DNA of 64,000 nucleotides, taken from the NCBI RefSeq assembly GCF_000971395.1, contig NZ_BBME01000016.1, positions 124,001-188,000 on the forward strand. The letters run 5' to 3'. A program made the position numbers and the translations under genes. The first letter of the stretch is position 1. Each line of letters opens with the position of its first letter. Source of the stretch: Demequina iriomotensis. GTDB taxonomy: Bacteria; Actinomycetota; Actinomycetes; Actinomycetales; Demequinaceae. Below the pieces are notes generated by a model. That model worked only from the letters and a program-made list of their open reading frames with translations. It was not told where the DNA came from and did not search any database. Shown one piece after another: positions 11,322 to 20,959 of this stretch.

Positions 11322-12251
11322 CTAGGACCCAGGACCTGCGCGACGCGCAGACCAACGCCGCTGGCAGCGCGCGCACCAGTGGGTCGAGCGACCCCCGATG
11401 GTCGCGCGGCGCAGCGGCGAGCCGCACCGCGAGCACGGCTCGCCCTCCCGCCCGTACGCCTCGAGCGAGCGCGAGAAGTAGCCCGACTCACCGTTGACGT
11501 TGACGTAGAGCGCGTCGAAGGAGGTGCCGCCCTGTGCGAGGGCGCGCGACATGACCTCGCGCGCCGCGCCCAGCAGCGTGCGGGCGGACGATGCGGTGAC
11601 GGCCTCGGCGGGACGCTCGGGATGGACCCGGGCGAGCCACAGCGCCTCGTCCGCGTAGATGTTGCCGATCCCGCTCACGACCGTCTGGTCGAGCAGCACC
11701 TGCTTGATGCCGCGCGTGCCGCGCCGGAGCGCGCGCGACGCTTCAGCGTGATCGAGCGCGGGGTCGAGCGCGTCCCTCCCGATGTGGGCGACCGAGAGGG
11801 GCAGCAGCGGGAGCACGGTGCCCTCGCCCCCGGGTCCGCCGTCGGGCGTGGCGACCAGCGGCTCGACGTGGAGGTAGCCGAACGTGCGCTGGTCGAGGAA
11901 GTCGAGCGTCAGCGCCGGGTCCGTCAGGGTCAGGCGGGCGCGACAGTGCCGGTGCGGCTCAGGGGCGTCGACGTGGACCCGGAACTGCCCCGACATGCCC
12001 AGGTGGGCCGACAGCGCGAGGAGGGGCGCATCGTCCCCGGGTTCGGGGGCGAGCTCGGCCCACAGGAACTTGCCGCGGCGTACGAGGCGCGACAGCGTCA
12101 GGCCGCGGACCTCGGCGGCGAACTCGGCGGGGCCACCGGGAAGGAGCCGCACGCATGAGTCGCGGCGGATGTCGACGTCGGCGATGCGCGCGCCCGCGAC
12201 AAGCGAGGCGAGGCCGCGACGGACCACCTCGACCTCAGGCAGCTCAGGCAT
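11322..12251 (-). CDS. mutM: Formamidopyrimidine-DNA glycosylase (Fpg/MutM)
   Basis: Bifunctional base-excision glycosylase/AP lyase removing oxidised purines such as 8-oxoguanine. The N-terminus PELPEVEVVRRGL gives the catalytic Pro (after Met removal) and Glu. IGNIYADEAL is the conserved H2TH-region motif, and the C-terminal zinc finger is CSRCGSP...THWCARCQ. 309 aa, slightly long for the family. It starts 9 bases after the rnc stop, the usual rnc-mutM pair. Confidence 0.94.
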   Translation of the reverse strand: MPELPEVEVVRRGLASLVAGARIADVDIRRDSCVRLLPGGPAEFAAEVRGLTLSRLVRRGKFLWAELAPEPGDDAPLLALSAHLGMSGQFRVHVDAPEPHRHCRARLTLTDPALTLDFLDQRTFGYLHVEPLVATPDGGPGGEGTVLPLLPLSVAHIGRDALDPALDHAEASRALRRGTRGIKQVLLDQTVVSGIGNIYADEALWLARVHPERPAEAVTASSARTLLGAAREVMSRALAQGGTSFDALYVNVNGESGYFSRSLEAYGREGEPCSRCGSPLRRATIGGRSTHWCARCQRRWSARRAGPGS

Positions 12252-12260
12252 GCGGCCGCG

Positions 12261-12959
12261 TCAGTCGGCGGTGGTGAGGGCGGCGTACGCCTCGGCCGCG
12301 GCGTCCTGCTCGGCGTGCTTCTTCGCCGTGCCTGTGCCGGAGCCCTTGGGCTCGCCCGCGATGAGGACCGTGGCGGTGAAGCGGCGCGCATGGTCCGGCC
12401 CCTCGCCGGTCACGGAGTACACGGGGCTTCCGAGGCCGCGCTCCGCGCAGGCCTCCTGCAGCGACGTCTTCCAGTCGAGCGCGACGCCCGACGTGGCTGC
12501 GGCCGCGAGGCTCGGGCCCAGCAGGCGGAGGATGACCTCGCGCGTGACGTCGATGCCGTGGCTGAGGTAGATCGATCCGAGGACCGCCTCGAAGGCATCG
12601 CACAGGATCGAGTCCTTGTCGTTCCCGCCGGTGGCGCGCTCGCCCTTGCCCAGCAGGATGCAGGGGCCGAGCCCGATCTCACGGGCGACGACCGCGAGGG
12701 CCCGCTGCGAGACACAGGCGGCCCGCATCTTCGCGAGCTCGCCCTCGGGCAGGTCGGGGTGGGCGTGGTAGAGGCGGTCGGTGACCACCACTCCCAGGAC
12801 GGAGTCGCCCAGGAACTCCAGTCGTTCGTTCGTCGGGAGGCCTCCGGCCTCGTACGCGAACGAGCGGTGCGTGAGCGCGAGCACCAGCAGGTCGGGGTCC
12901 ACATGGACACCCAACCTGCTGATCAGGGCGTCAGCTGACTGCTGCCCCGGAATGCTCAT
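12261..12959 (-). CDS. rnc: Ribonuclease III
   Basis: Double-strand RNA endonuclease for rRNA and mRNA processing. The signature ERLEFLGDSVLG lies near residue 45 and the second acidic motif CDAFEAVLGSIYL near 115. The C-terminal ~70 residues are a dsRBD ending KKHAEQDAAAEAYAAL. 232 aa, normal length. Lies between rpmF and mutM in the conserved yceD-rpmF-rnc-mutM operon, 30 bases after rpmF. No clear Shine-Dalgarno precedes the ATG. Confidence 0.95.
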   Translation of the reverse strand: MSIPGQQSADALISRLGVHVDPDLLVLALTHRSFAYEAGGLPTNERLEFLGDSVLGVVVTDRLYHAHPDLPEGELAKMRAACVSQRALAVVAREIGLGPCILLGKGERATGGNDKDSILCDAFEAVLGSIYLSHGIDVTREVILRLLGPSLAAAATSGVALDWKTSLQEACAERGLGSPVYSVTGEGPDHARRFTATVLIAGEPKGSGTGTAKKHAEQDAAAEAYAALTTAD

Positions 12960-12989
12960 ACGCTCGCGTCACGCCACCGCGCGCGGGCG

Positions 12990-13184
12990 TCAGCCCGCGT
13001 GCTCGGTGCGCAGCGCCTCGACGTACTGACGCCCGTTGTAGGCACCGCACGTGGGGCACGCAGTGTGCTGCAGCTTGTCGGCCTTGCACTGGGGGCACGT
13101 CGAAAGGTTGGCAGCGGTCGTCTTCCACTGCGAGCGACGTGCACGCGTGTTGCTGCGCGACATCTTGCGCTTCGGAACAGCCAC
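12990..13184 (-). CDS. rpmF: 50S ribosomal protein L32
   Basis: 64 aa: [21 protein letters not shown] at the N-terminus, then the zinc ribbon CPQC...CPTCG, so this is the zinc-containing (C+) form. Start GTG at 13184 follows AGAGAG; longer in-frame starts run into yceD. It begins 2 bases after the yceD stop. Confidence 0.95.
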   Translation of the reverse strand: MAVPKRKMSRSNTRARRSQWKTTAANLSTCPQCKADKLQHTACPTCGAYNGRQYVEALRTEHAG

Positions 13185-13186
13185 GG

Positions 13187-13744
13187 CTAACTCTCTTTCT
13201 CGTCGGTAAAACTCTGGAGTGCGGCCCACCTCGGGTCCAGCACCTCGTGCGCGTGGTCCGGATCATCCGCGAGCCGCGCGCCACACTGGTCGCACAGGCC
13301 CGGGCAGTCCGGGCTGCACAGCGGTGTGAACGGGAGGCTCGTCACCACCGCGTCTCGCACCACTTCTTCGAGCTCGAGGTTCTCACCATCGAATCCGAAG
13401 ACGTCCTCCGAGTCCTCGTCCTCGCCCGCGTTGCGCGCGTCGGGGTACTCGAACAGCCCCTGCACCGGTGCGGCGATCTCCTGCCGCACCTGGTCCAGAC
13501 ATCGTCCGCACTCCCCGATCGCCGTCCCGTTGACGGTTCCGGAGACCCAGATGCCCTCCTGCACGGATTCGAGGCTCAGGTCGAGCCGCACCTCCGCGCC
13601 TTCGGGCACCCCGATCAGATCGGTGCCGAGGACCGCGGGGGCCGGGAACACCTCAGAGACGATGCGCTGCGCGCCCGGGCGCCGCACGATGTCTCGAACA
13701 GAGAAGGTGTACGGCGAGGGTGCAGGGCGTGAAGTGTGAGCCAC
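13187..13744 (-). CDS. yceD: YceD/DUF177 family protein
   Basis: 185 aa. DUF177 proteins are nearly always next to rpmF and are implicated in 23S rRNA and large-subunit metabolism. It shows the family's Cys motif [10 protein letters not shown] near residue 85 and a second Cys cluster, [13 protein letters not shown], near the C-terminus; four or more Cys could bind metal. An acidic linker ([13 protein letters not shown]) separates them. The start GTG at 13744 follows AGGAGG at 5-base spacing. Immediately upstream of rpmF. Confidence 0.85.
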   Translation of the reverse strand: MAHTSRPAPSPYTFSVRDIVRRPGAQRIVSEVFPAPAVLGTDLIGVPEGAEVRLDLSLESVQEGIWVSGTVNGTAIGECGRCLDQVRQEIAAPVQGLFEYPDARNAGEDEDSEDVFGFDGENLELEEVVRDAVVTSLPFTPLCSPDCPGLCDQCGARLADDPDHAHEVLDPRWAALQSFTDEKES

Positions 13745-14133
13745 ACGCGCCTCCTGGTCGTTCCGGTCCGCGGGGACCTCGGCCTCGCCTGTCGGCAGGG
13801 CCAGCCCACAACTGTACGCGATGCGGGCGGTTTCGGCCAACCCGGGTGGGCCGGCCGACGGACCATTCTCGCATGCGCGCGTGCTCCGCGGCGCCGCGCC
13901 TCGCGCCACGCCTCGCGCCGCCGGATCTCCGAATGGGGCGCTCAGCGTCGCTATCGCGCCACCGCTGCCTCCCTTGGGGCACTCGCAGTCGGCCGCGCCT
14001 CGTCCCCCGACACCCGGCGCCCGATGCCCCATGGCGCGCACGCGGCCGGGCGAAGCGACCATCACCGCCCCATTCCGGCGGGGGGCGGGGATGCGGGGGG
14101 CGAGGCGCGCTCGGGCCTCAGGCGCGCCCGGCC
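13745..14133. other. Gap between yceD and coaD, with a promoter
   Basis: 389 bases without a supported gene. The left part holds the promoter for yceD-rpmF-rnc-mutM (separate entry). The right end, 14100-14133, carries short direct repeats of a GCGCGCTCGGCCTCAGG type just past the coaD stop. Nothing else recognisable. Confidence 0.4.
13811..13840 (-). promoter_or_regulatory. Promoter of the yceD-rpmF-rnc-mutM operon
   Basis: Reading leftward, TTGGCC (13840-13835), an 18-base spacer, then TACAGT (13816-13811) fits a housekeeping sigma promoter about 65 bases upstream of the yceD start. Confidence 0.5.
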
Positions 14134-14619
14134 TCAGGCGCGCTCGGCCGCGAGCGCCGCCGCGACCGCGTCGACCACGCCGTCCGGCACGTACCGGCCG
14201 ATCGCGCCCCCGTGGCGCGCGACGTCGCGCACGAGCGAGGAGGCGACGTGGCTGAGCGCGTTGTCGCCGGTGATGAACACCGTCTCGATGCCGGTGAGCG
14301 AGCGGTTCATGAGCGCCATGGGGCGCTCATAGTCGTAGTCGGCGCCGCCGCGCAGCCCCTTGACGATCACCCCGGCGCCGATGTCCTTGCAGAAGTCGAC
14401 CAGCAGCCCGTCGACCGCGGTCACCTCGACTCCCTCGAGCGGCTGGACCGCCCGGCGCGCGAGCTCGACGCGCGTGTCGAGGTCCAGCAGCGGCGACTTG
14501 GTCGAGTTGTGCGCGACCGCGATCACCACCTTCGAGAACATCGAGCGGGCACGCGTCGCGATGTCGACGTGGCCCCAGGTCATCGGGTCGAAGGAACCGG
14601 GGAACACTGCGGTGGTCAT
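14134..14619 (-). CDS. coaD: Phosphopantetheine adenylyltransferase
   Basis: Penultimate step of coenzyme A synthesis: 4'-phosphopantetheine + ATP to dephospho-CoA. 161 aa, typical. The N-terminal nucleotidyltransferase motif FPGSFDPMTWGHVDI contains TWGH, the T/HxGH box (Trp where Asn is usual). GLRGGADYDYERPMALMNRSL is the conserved substrate region. It overlaps the rsmD 3' end by 4 bases; a TAGCGT hexamer six bases before the ATG suggests an additional internal leaderless promoter. Confidence 0.95.
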   Translation of the reverse strand: MTTAVFPGSFDPMTWGHVDIATRARSMFSKVVIAVAHNSTKSPLLDLDTRVELARRAVQPLEGVEVTAVDGLLVDFCKDIGAGVIVKGLRGGADYDYERPMALMNRSLTGIETVFITGDNALSHVASSLVRDVARHGGAIGRYVPDGVVDAVAAALAAERA

Positions 14620-15197
14620 GGCTCGACGCTACCGCCGTCGCCCTCGCGCTCCAACCGGGCGGCATAGTGGATCGCCGTCTCGCCGTAGGCCTTCGAGGCG
14701 ACCGGCTCGAGGGTCTCCGGCCATGGTGCGTCGCCCGCGCGGGACGCCCACTCGAGGACCACGACGCCGCCTTCCGCGAGCCTGTCGCCCACGGCGACGA
14801 GCACCGCGGCGAGGTCCTCGCGCGCGATGTCGTAGGGAGGGTCGAGCAGGACCACGTCGAACGGCTCCCCCGCGCGCGACAGGTACGGGCGTACGCGCTC
14901 CTTCACCACGGTCACCGCGCCCGCCGCACCCAGATCGCGCACGTTGCCGCGCAGGACGGAGACGGCACGCGCATCGGCCTCGACCAGGGTGGCCGAGGCG
15001 GCACCCCTGCTCACCGCCTCGAGCCCGAGCGCACCCGAGCCCGCGAACAGGTCGAGCACCCGTGCGCCGCGCAGGAGGTCCTGGTGGTCGAGGCGGCTGA
15101 ACACCGCCTCGCGCACGCGGTCCGTGGTGGGCCGGGTGCCGCGCGGCGGCACGGCGATGCGACGTCCGCCCCAGCGGCCCGCGATGATCCTGGTCAC
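14616..15197 (-). CDS. rsmD: 16S rRNA (guanine966-N2)-methyltransferase RsmD
   Basis: 193 aa Rossmann SAM-dependent methyltransferase. It shows RIIAGRWGGRRI, RPTTDRVREAVFSRL, SAM motif VLDLFAGSGALGLEA and catalytic motif IV LLDPPYD. Conserved neighbour of coaD. Start is GTG at 15197; a TAGGCT hexamer exactly six bases before it implies a leaderless transcript. Confidence 0.94.
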   Translation of the reverse strand: MTRIIAGRWGGRRIAVPPRGTRPTTDRVREAVFSRLDHQDLLRGARVLDLFAGSGALGLEAVSRGAASATLVEADARAVSVLRGNVRDLGAAGAVTVVKERVRPYLSRAGEPFDVVLLDPPYDIAREDLAAVLVAVGDRLAEGGVVVLEWASRAGDAPWPETLEPVASKAYGETAIHYAARLEREGDGGSVEP

Positions 15198-15213
15198 GCG
15201 ACCAGCCTAGGGG

Positions 15214-16458
15214 TCACGCGTCGATGCGGCGGAGCACCTCCAGGCACGCGCGGGCGTTGTGATAGGGGCACTTCCATGGCCCCATCTTGAGGTCGCCCGT
15301 CCCTCCAGACAGCGGCCGGTTGCGCTCGTCGAGGCGCGCGTGCCACTCGCCGTGCTCGCGGTCGACCACGTGCTGCTCGATGAAGTCCCACGCGCGGATC
15401 GCGGCGCGCCGGTCCTCGGAGCGCCCGGCGAGCTGGAACGCGTTGAGCCAGCCCACCACGCCCTCGGCCTGCGGCCACCAGTGCCGGTCACGGTCCGTAG
15501 GCCCGTCCGGCCCGCCCGCGTAGAGCACCGCGCCGTCCGCGGCGACGCCGTGCGTGCGCACGGCCTCCGCGAGAGCGAGCGCGGCCTCGCGCGTGCGCCA
15601 CTCGAGGTCTGCGTCCTCGAGCCCGTGCGCGGACAGGGCCTCCCACGCGTCCCACAGCAGCCACGACGTCTCGATGTCGTGGCCGTAGGACACACCGTCG
15701 GAACGACGGTCCCAGTCCTCGTCGAAGTAAAGCGCGCAATGCGCGAACGGCGCCTCGGCGACGATGCAGTCGAGCGTGGTGCGCAGGAGCGTCTCGAGCG
15801 CCTCCGCCACGGCGGGGTCGACCGAGGCGCGCAGCAGCTCCGTGAGCGCCTCGAGCACGTGGAGGTTGGTGTTCATCGACTTCGGCACGTCGGGGTCGAG
15901 CTCCGACAGCGCGGTGCGCTCCGTAGGCGTCCAATCGCGCGCCCGTGCCTCGGCGTAGCCGCCGAACTCGCGGTCGCGTGCGGCGCCGTCCAAGGTCGAG
16001 GCGAGCCAGAGGGCCCGCGCGAGCGCGTCCGCGTCACCGGCGACCCTCGCCCAGCGCGCGAGCGCGTACATGGTGAAGGCCTGCGCGTAGATCTGCTTGC
16101 GCTCGTCGAGCACCGCTCCCTGAGCGTCGACCGACCAGTACACGCCGCCGAACTGCGCGTCCCACATGGGGCCCGTGAGCTGATCGAGCGCGCGGCGCGC
16201 GGTCGCGAGGAGACGGTCGCGCCCGTGCGGAACCGCATCCGCGGCGGCGGAGAAGGTCCACAGGATCCGCGCCGCGAGGACCGCGTGGCGCGGGAGGTCG
16301 TCGAGATAGTCCAGATCGTCGCTCACTCCGCCGCGCAGGGTCCCGTCCTCGGCGAAGGCATGCGCCTCCCAGAACGGCAGGATCCCCTGGACCAGCTCGC
16401 GCTCGGCGAGGTCGCGCAGGGCGGACAGCTGACGATCGGCGCTGATGGCTTCCGTCAT
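15214..16458 (-). CDS. AGE-family sugar epimerase/isomerase
   Basis: 414 aa (alpha/alpha)6-barrel protein of the N-acylglucosamine 2-epimerase superfamily. Family motifs: VSYGHDIETSWLLWDAWE with the catalytic-type His, HWWPQAEGVVGWLNAF, and C-terminal KCPYHNARACLEVLRRI. The pattern resembles cellobiose 2-epimerase or mannose isomerase more than GlcNAc 2-epimerase, but the substrate cannot be fixed. Start ATG at 16458 (MTEAISADR) was chosen because a TACAGT hexamer ends 7 bases before it. A LacI-type operator overlaps this promoter, pointing to sugar induction. It is inserted between recG and rsmD. Confidence 0.8.
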   Translation of the reverse strand: MTEAISADRQLSALRDLAERELVQGILPFWEAHAFAEDGTLRGGVSDDLDYLDDLPRHAVLAARILWTFSAAADAVPHGRDRLLATARRALDQLTGPMWDAQFGGVYWSVDAQGAVLDERKQIYAQAFTMYALARWARVAGDADALARALWLASTLDGAARDREFGGYAEARARDWTPTERTALSELDPDVPKSMNTNLHVLEALTELLRASVDPAVAEALETLLRTTLDCIVAEAPFAHCALYFDEDWDRRSDGVSYGHDIETSWLLWDAWEALSAHGLEDADLEWRTREAALALAEAVRTHGVAADGAVLYAGGPDGPTDRDRHWWPQAEGVVGWLNAFQLAGRSEDRRAAIRAWDFIEQHVVDREHGEWHARLDERNRPLSGGTGDLKMGPWKCPYHNARACLEVLRRIDA

Positions 16459-16467
16459 GCAGAGAAC

Positions 16468-16481
16468 TGTAAACGCTGTCA
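16468..16481. promoter_or_regulatory. LacI/CcpA-type operator at the epimerase promoter
   Basis: TGTAAACGCTGTCA fits the LacI-family operator consensus TGNNANCGNTNNCA at every fixed position and has the central CG. It overlaps the TACAGT -10-like element of the leftward epimerase gene, as expected for a repressor site. No LacI-family gene is in the window. Confidence 0.6.
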
Positions 16482-16515
16482 TGCGGGACCACGGCACGCG
16501 ATGACACCGGCGGCG

Positions 16516-18741
16516 TCACGACCGCGTCAGGAAGTCCTCGCGTTCCGGGTCGAGCAGATCCGCGATCGCGTCCGCGAGCCCGGGATGATCGGCCAGCGTC
16601 GGATCGGCGCCCACCAGGGCCGCCGCCTCCGCGCGCGCCTCCTCGATCACCTTCGCGTCGCGGACCACGCGCAGCAGGCGCAGCGAGTTGCGCCCGCCCG
16701 ACTGCGCGGCGCCCAGCACATCGCCCTCGCGGCGCAGCTCGACGTCCTTCTCCGCGAGCGCGAAGCCGTCCGTGGTGGCCGCGAGCGCGCCGAGGCGCTC
16801 GTGCGCGACGGTGCCCTCCTGCGCGTGCGAGACGAGCAGGCAGACGCTCGGCTTGTCGCCGCGGCCCACGCGACCGCGCAGCTGATGGAGCTGGGAGATG
16901 CCGAAGTGCTGAGCGTCGAGGATCACCATCGCCGTCGCCGCGGGTACGTCGACGCCCACCTCGATCACGGTCGTGGCGACCAGCACGGGGGCCTCACCCG
17001 AGGCGAAGGCCGCCATCGCGTGGTCCTTCTCCTCGGGCGTCAGGCGCCCGTGCATGACGCCGATCCCGATCCCCGCGAGCGCGTCCGTGGCGCGCAGTGC
17101 CTCGGCCACGTCGAGAACCGCCGCGAGCGGCGGCCGGGACGATGCGTCGGGCGCCTCCCCCGCATCGTCCGCGAGCGCGTCGAGCGGCGTCTCCTCGGCC
17201 TCCTCCTCGGAGTCGCCGTCGATGCGCGGGCAGACCACGTAGGCACGGCCGCCCCGGTCGACCTCCTCGCGGACCCGCGCCCACACCCGGTCGATCCATG
17301 CGGCGTTCCCTGCCGGCACCAGGTGGGTGAGGGTCTCCTGCCGGCCCGCGGGCCGGTCCGCCAGGACCGAGGTCTCGAGATCGCCGAACACCGTCATGGC
17401 GACGGTGCGCGGGATCGGGGTGGCGGTCATCACGAGCGTGTGCGGCACCTGACGGCCGCGCGCCCGCAGCGCGTCGCGCTGCTCGACGCCGAAGCGGTGC
17501 TGCTCGTCGACCACGACGAGGCCCAGGTCCGCGAACTGCACCGTGTCGCCCAGCAGCGCGTGCGTGCCGACCACGATCCCCGCCGCACCCGACGCCGCCT
17601 CCGCGAGCGCAGCACGCCGCTCCCGGAACCCCTGCGACCCCGTGAGCAGCACCACGCGCGTCGCGTCGTCTGCCGCGGTGAGCATCCCGCCGTCTCCCAG
17701 CGGTCCCAGGAGGTCGCGCAGCGACCTTGCGTGCTGCGCCGCGAGCACCTCCGTGGGTGCGAGCAGCGCCGCCTGGCCGCCGGCGTCGACCACCTGGAGC
17801 ATCGCGCGCAGCGCGACCACGGTCTTGCCGGCGCCGACGTCCCCCTGCAGCAGCCGCAGCATCGGGGTCTCGCGCGCCAGGTCGGCCGCGATGGTCGCAC
17901 CCACCTCGTGCTGGCCCGCGGTGAGCGCGTACGGGAGCCGCGCGTCGAGCGCGTCGACCAGACCGCCTGCGCGCGCGGGCCGTGCCGTGGCGGACAGCGC
18001 ATCGTGATCCGCGCGGCGGCGGGCGAGCGCGGTCTGGAGCACGAGCGCCTCCTCGAAGCGCAGCCTTTCGCGACCCCGCCGGTGATCGGCGTCGCTGTCC
18101 GGGACATGGACCAGGCGCAGCGCCTCGAGCAGCGTGGAAAGCCCCCTCCGCTCGCGCAGCTCCGCGGGGATGGGGTCGGGGACGTCGGCCTCCGTGAGCG
18201 GGTCGAGCACGGCGCGCACCGCCCGGCCGATGCGCCACGTGGGCACCGCGGCGGCCGCCGGGTACATCGGGATCGGGCGGGAGGCCTCCGCCAGCGCCTC
18301 GTCCTCGTCCGCGGCGTCGACCCCCACGATGAGGTAGTCGGGGTGCGTGAGCTGCCGGCGACCGCGGTAGTCGCCCACGGTGCCGGTGAAGAGCCCGCGA
18401 CGGCCCGCGCGGAGCTTGTCCTCGTGGAGCCGGAGCACGCCCGCGCGCTTGGCGAAGAACGTCAGCTGGAGGGTGTCGTGCCCGTCCGTCACCACGGCCT
18501 CGAGCATCGCGCCGCCGCGCGACCGCATCTGCCGCACGGTCGCGGTCCGCACCTGCGCTATCACCGTGACGTGCTCGCCCTCCCGGAGCTCGCCGAGGCG
18601 CGTGAGCTCGCCCGGAGCGCCGTAGCGGCGCGGATAGTGGCGGAGCAGATCGCCGACCGTGGCGAGCCCCAGCTTCTCCAGGGATCCGGCGGTGCGGGTG
18701 CCGAGGACCTTGCTCAGCGGCTCGTCGAGGCGCCCGGTCAC
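16516..18741 (-). CDS. recG: ATP-dependent DNA helicase RecG
   Basis: Replication-fork-reversal and branch-migration helicase. 741 aa: N-terminal wedge/OB domain ([15 protein letters not shown]), Walker [17 protein letters not shown] box [10 protein letters not shown], helicase motifs TPIPRT and [10 protein letters not shown]-terminal helicase domain QLRGRVGRG. Compared with E. coli RecG it has an acidic insert ([25 protein letters not shown]). Start GTG at 18741 overlaps the upstream stop (GTGA), so coupled. An inverted pair of GGACGATGCG motifs lies at 17137-17171. Confidence 0.94.
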   Translation of the reverse strand: MTGRLDEPLSKVLGTRTAGSLEKLGLATVGDLLRHYPRRYGAPGELTRLGELREGEHVTVIAQVRTATVRQMRSRGGAMLEAVVTDGHDTLQLTFFAKRAGVLRLHEDKLRAGRRGLFTGTVGDYRGRRQLTHPDYLIVGVDAADEDEALAEASRPIPMYPAAAAVPTWRIGRAVRAVLDPLTEADVPDPIPAELRERRGLSTLLEALRLVHVPDSDADHRRGRERLRFEEALVLQTALARRRADHDALSATARPARAGGLVDALDARLPYALTAGQHEVGATIAADLARETPMLRLLQGDVGAGKTVVALRAMLQVVDAGGQAALLAPTEVLAAQHARSLRDLLGPLGDGGMLTAADDATRVVLLTGSQGFRERRAALAEAASGAAGIVVGTHALLGDTVQFADLGLVVVDEQHRFGVEQRDALRARGRQVPHTLVMTATPIPRTVAMTVFGDLETSVLADRPAGRQETLTHLVPAGNAAWIDRVWARVREEVDRGGRAYVVCPRIDGDSEEEAEETPLDALADDAGEAPDASSRPPLAAVLDVAEALRATDALAGIGIGVMHGRLTPEEKDHAMAAFASGEAPVLVATTVIEVGVDVPAATAMVILDAQHFGISQLHQLRGRVGRGDKPSVCLLVSHAQEGTVAHERLGALAATTDGFALAEKDVELRREGDVLGAAQSGGRNSLRLLRVVRDAKVIEEARAEAAALVGADPTLADHPGLADAIADLLDPEREDFLTRS

Positions 18742-20252
18742 GCCGGCGCCCTCTCCACCCCGATCAGGACAGGAGGCCATTCCTGGCCGCCCCGGTAGAC
18801 GGCGACCTCGGCGCCGGGCGCCCGGGCCTCGATCGAGGCGCGCGCCTCGTCGGCCACGGACGGGTCGATCCCTCGCGCGAGCACGAGCGTCACGACGTCG
18901 GTCTGCGGGCCGACGAGCGCATCGAGGTTGCTGTCGAGCGCATCGCCGGTGCTCTCCCCCACGACGGTCGCGTCGACCGCCGCGCGCATGAGCGCCTCGA
19001 TGTCCTCTCCCGGCGTCGCGAGCGCCGACGCCGCGACCGCGGCGATCAGGTGCGCCTCATGCGTCGCGTCGATGATGACCAGGTCGGGCTTCCCGCGCTT
19101 GTCGGCGAGCTCGTGCGCGGCGCCGCGGAGCGCGGCGTCGCCGGCGATCACGATGGCCTCGGCGCCCGAGGCGTCACGCACCGCGCGGCGCAGGTCGCGC
19201 TTGCGCAGCGCGCCCGGATCCGGCACGACGAGCACCACCGCGCCCGCATCCGCGAGCGGCTCGGCGAGGCCGGGGCATGTGGTCAGCGCGACGACGCCCG
19301 TGGCGGCGCGGTCCTGCACCATGCTCATCGCGATCGACCGCACCACGATTTGGTGCGCCTGCACGTCCTCGGCGATGGCGACCGCCTGGGCCGGCGTGTC
19401 GCTGTGCACGTGGGCATGCAGCAGTCCCATGCCGGAGGTCACGGTGACAGAGTCGCCCACGGCGCGCAGACGCTCGACCATCTCGGCGCGCGAGCCCTCG
19501 TCGCGGTCCGCGACGAACATGACCTCGTAGGCTCCGCCATGCTCGTCGCCGTGACCGGGGTGGCCCGGCTGAACCCGACGGTGGCGGTGGCCCGGCAGCT
19601 CCCACGCCACCTCGGGGTGGTGCGCGAGCGCGTCGGCGCCCGCGATGGTCTCGGCGAGCATCTCGAGCTGGAGCACGAGCGCGGCCGCGCCGGCGTCGAC
19701 GACCCCGGCGTCGCGCGCGCTCGGCAGCTGCTCGGTGGTGAGCCGCAGACCTTCCCGTGCGCCGTCGACCGCGGCGACGATCGCCTCCTCGCGCGAGCCT
19801 CCGCGTGCCGCGACCGCGGTCGAGGCACGCGCGGCGGAGCGCGCGACCGTGAGGATGGTGCCCTCGACCGGCGTGCCCACGGCCGCGTACGCCGCCTCGG
19901 ACGAGCGCGAGAGCGCCTCCGCGATCCCGGTCGCGTCCACCGTGTCGAGCCCGCCGTGCGCGTCGACCACCCGCAGCAGGGCGGACAGGTACTGGCTCAC
20001 GATGACGCCGGAGTTGCCGCGGGCGCCGAGCAGAGCGCCGCGAGCGAACGCCGCGGCGACGTCACGATGCGACGCGTCGGCGGGCAGGCGCGCGATGGCC
20101 CGGTTGCCCTCCTGGAGGGTCAGGTAGACGTTCGTCCCGGTGTCCGAGTCCGCCACGGGAAAGACGTTGATCGCGTCGAGGTGGCCCCGCGAGCGGCGGA
20201 CGGCGTCGAGGCCCGACCCGAGCCAGCGGCGCAGCGCATGCGCTTCGCTCAC
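18738..20252 (-). CDS. DAK-domain protein, FakA/YloV-like fatty acid kinase
   Basis: 504 aa. The N-terminal DhaL-type domain has the ATP/Mg signature [18 protein letters not shown] and [14 protein letters not shown]. The C-terminal FakA-type domain contains [11 protein letters not shown] and [14 protein letters not shown]. In Firmicutes homologues phosphorylate exogenous fatty acids with a FakB carrier; no FakB is present here, so the role is inferred. The recG neighbour is widely conserved. GTG start at 20252 follows GGAGGTGACCC. A His-rich insertion ([17 protein letters not shown]) splits the middle. Confidence 0.8.
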   Translation of the reverse strand: MSEAHALRRWLGSGLDAVRRSRGHLDAINVFPVADSDTGTNVYLTLQEGNRAIARLPADASHRDVAAAFARGALLGARGNSGVIVSQYLSALLRVVDAHGGLDTVDATGIAEALSRSSEAAYAAVGTPVEGTILTVARSAARASTAVAARGGSREEAIVAAVDGAREGLRLTTEQLPSARDAGVVDAGAAALVLQLEMLAETIAGADALAHHPEVAWELPGHRHRRVQPGHPGHGDEHGGAYEVMFVADRDEGSRAEMVERLRAVGDSVTVTSGMGLLHAHVHSDTPAQAVAIAEDVQAHQIVVRSIAMSMVQDRAATGVVALTTCPGLAEPLADAGAVVLVVPDPGALRKRDLRRAVRDASGAEAIVIAGDAALRGAAHELADKRGKPDLVIIDATHEAHLIAAVAASALATPGEDIEALMRAAVDATVVGESTGDALDSNLDALVGPQTDVVTLVLARGIDPSVADEARASIEARAPGAEVAVYRGGQEWPPVLIGVERAPA

Positions 20253-20364
20253 GGGTCACCTCCGACGCTGGGGCGGCACGGGGTCGCCGCTCGCGTACTA
20301 TCGTGGCACGGCCCACCGACACCGTGGACATCCCTCCCGGTACGCGCCTCGCGCATCGTCGGGT

Positions 20365-20394
20365 TTGCCGTGATCCGGGTTCTTCGGTTAATCT
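20365..20394 (+). promoter_or_regulatory. rpmB promoter
   Basis: TTGCCG (20365-20370), an 18-base spacer and TAATCT (20389-20394) form a good housekeeping promoter about 80 bases upstream of rpmB, leaving an untranslated leader of roughly 70 bases. Confidence 0.6.
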
Positions 20395-20474
20395 ATTGCG
20401 GTTGCCCGAGCACCCGGGCCCCCAAGCTTTGCGGTCCGGATCACCGGTCCGCGCCAGAAACTAGGAGAACTATC

Positions 20475-20666
20475 GTGGCTGCCACCTGCGACGTCTGCGC
20501 CAAGGGACCGTCCTTCGGTCACAGCATCTCGCACTCGCACCGCCGCACCAAGCGTCGCTGGAACCCGAACATCCAGCGCGTGCGTGCCGTGGTCGCGGGT
20601 ACCCCCAAGCGACTCAACGTGTGCACCTCGTGCCTCAAGGCCGGCAAGGTCCAGCGCGCCATCTGA
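20475..20666 (+). CDS. rpmB: 50S ribosomal protein L28
   Basis: 63 aa: [33 protein letters not shown], then [16 protein letters not shown]. The paired Cys (CDVC and CTSC) mark the zinc-containing form. GTG start at 20475 behind AGGAG. Its own promoter and terminator flank it. Confidence 0.96.
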   Translation: MAATCDVCAKGPSFGHSISHSHRRTKRRWNPNIQRVRAVVAGTPKRLNVCTSCLKAGKVQRAI

Positions 20667-20720
20667 TGGATGCGCGCTCCGGCGCGTATCGGCGCGGCTG
20701 ACAGCCGACCCCACCCCGAG

Positions 20721-20755
20721 ACGGGCGTCCTCTCCTCCGAGGACGTCCGTTTTCG
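20721..20755 (+). terminator. rpmB terminator
   Basis: An ACGGGCGTCCTC / GAGGACGTCCGT stem (one G-T pair) with a short loop, followed by TTTTCGTTT, lies 55 bases after the rpmB stop. A strong intrinsic terminator. Confidence 0.8.
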
Positions 20756-20959
20756 TTTGCCCGACCGCAGGCCGTGGCGATGGCGGGGTGACGCGGTGCC
20801 GCACGTGCATCGGTCTCGGCTCCGCGGCGGCGGACCCGCCGCCGCCTGGTCCGTCATGCGTGCCGCGACCGACCGCCCCGCCGGATCGGTGCACGAACGC
20901 CCCGACATGCGTGTCGGCCGCGCGCGGCGACGCGCCCGCGAGGCAGGCCCGGCCCGAGC

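Noticed and set aside
14100..14133. Short direct repeats as a CRISPR array
   Set aside because: Only two or three degenerate 12-base GC repeats without spacers; no cas genes anywhere.
15259..18798. 1179-codon plus-strand frame opposite the epimerase and recG
   Set aside because: Spans two well-supported opposite-strand genes and the gap between them; composition is shadow-like.
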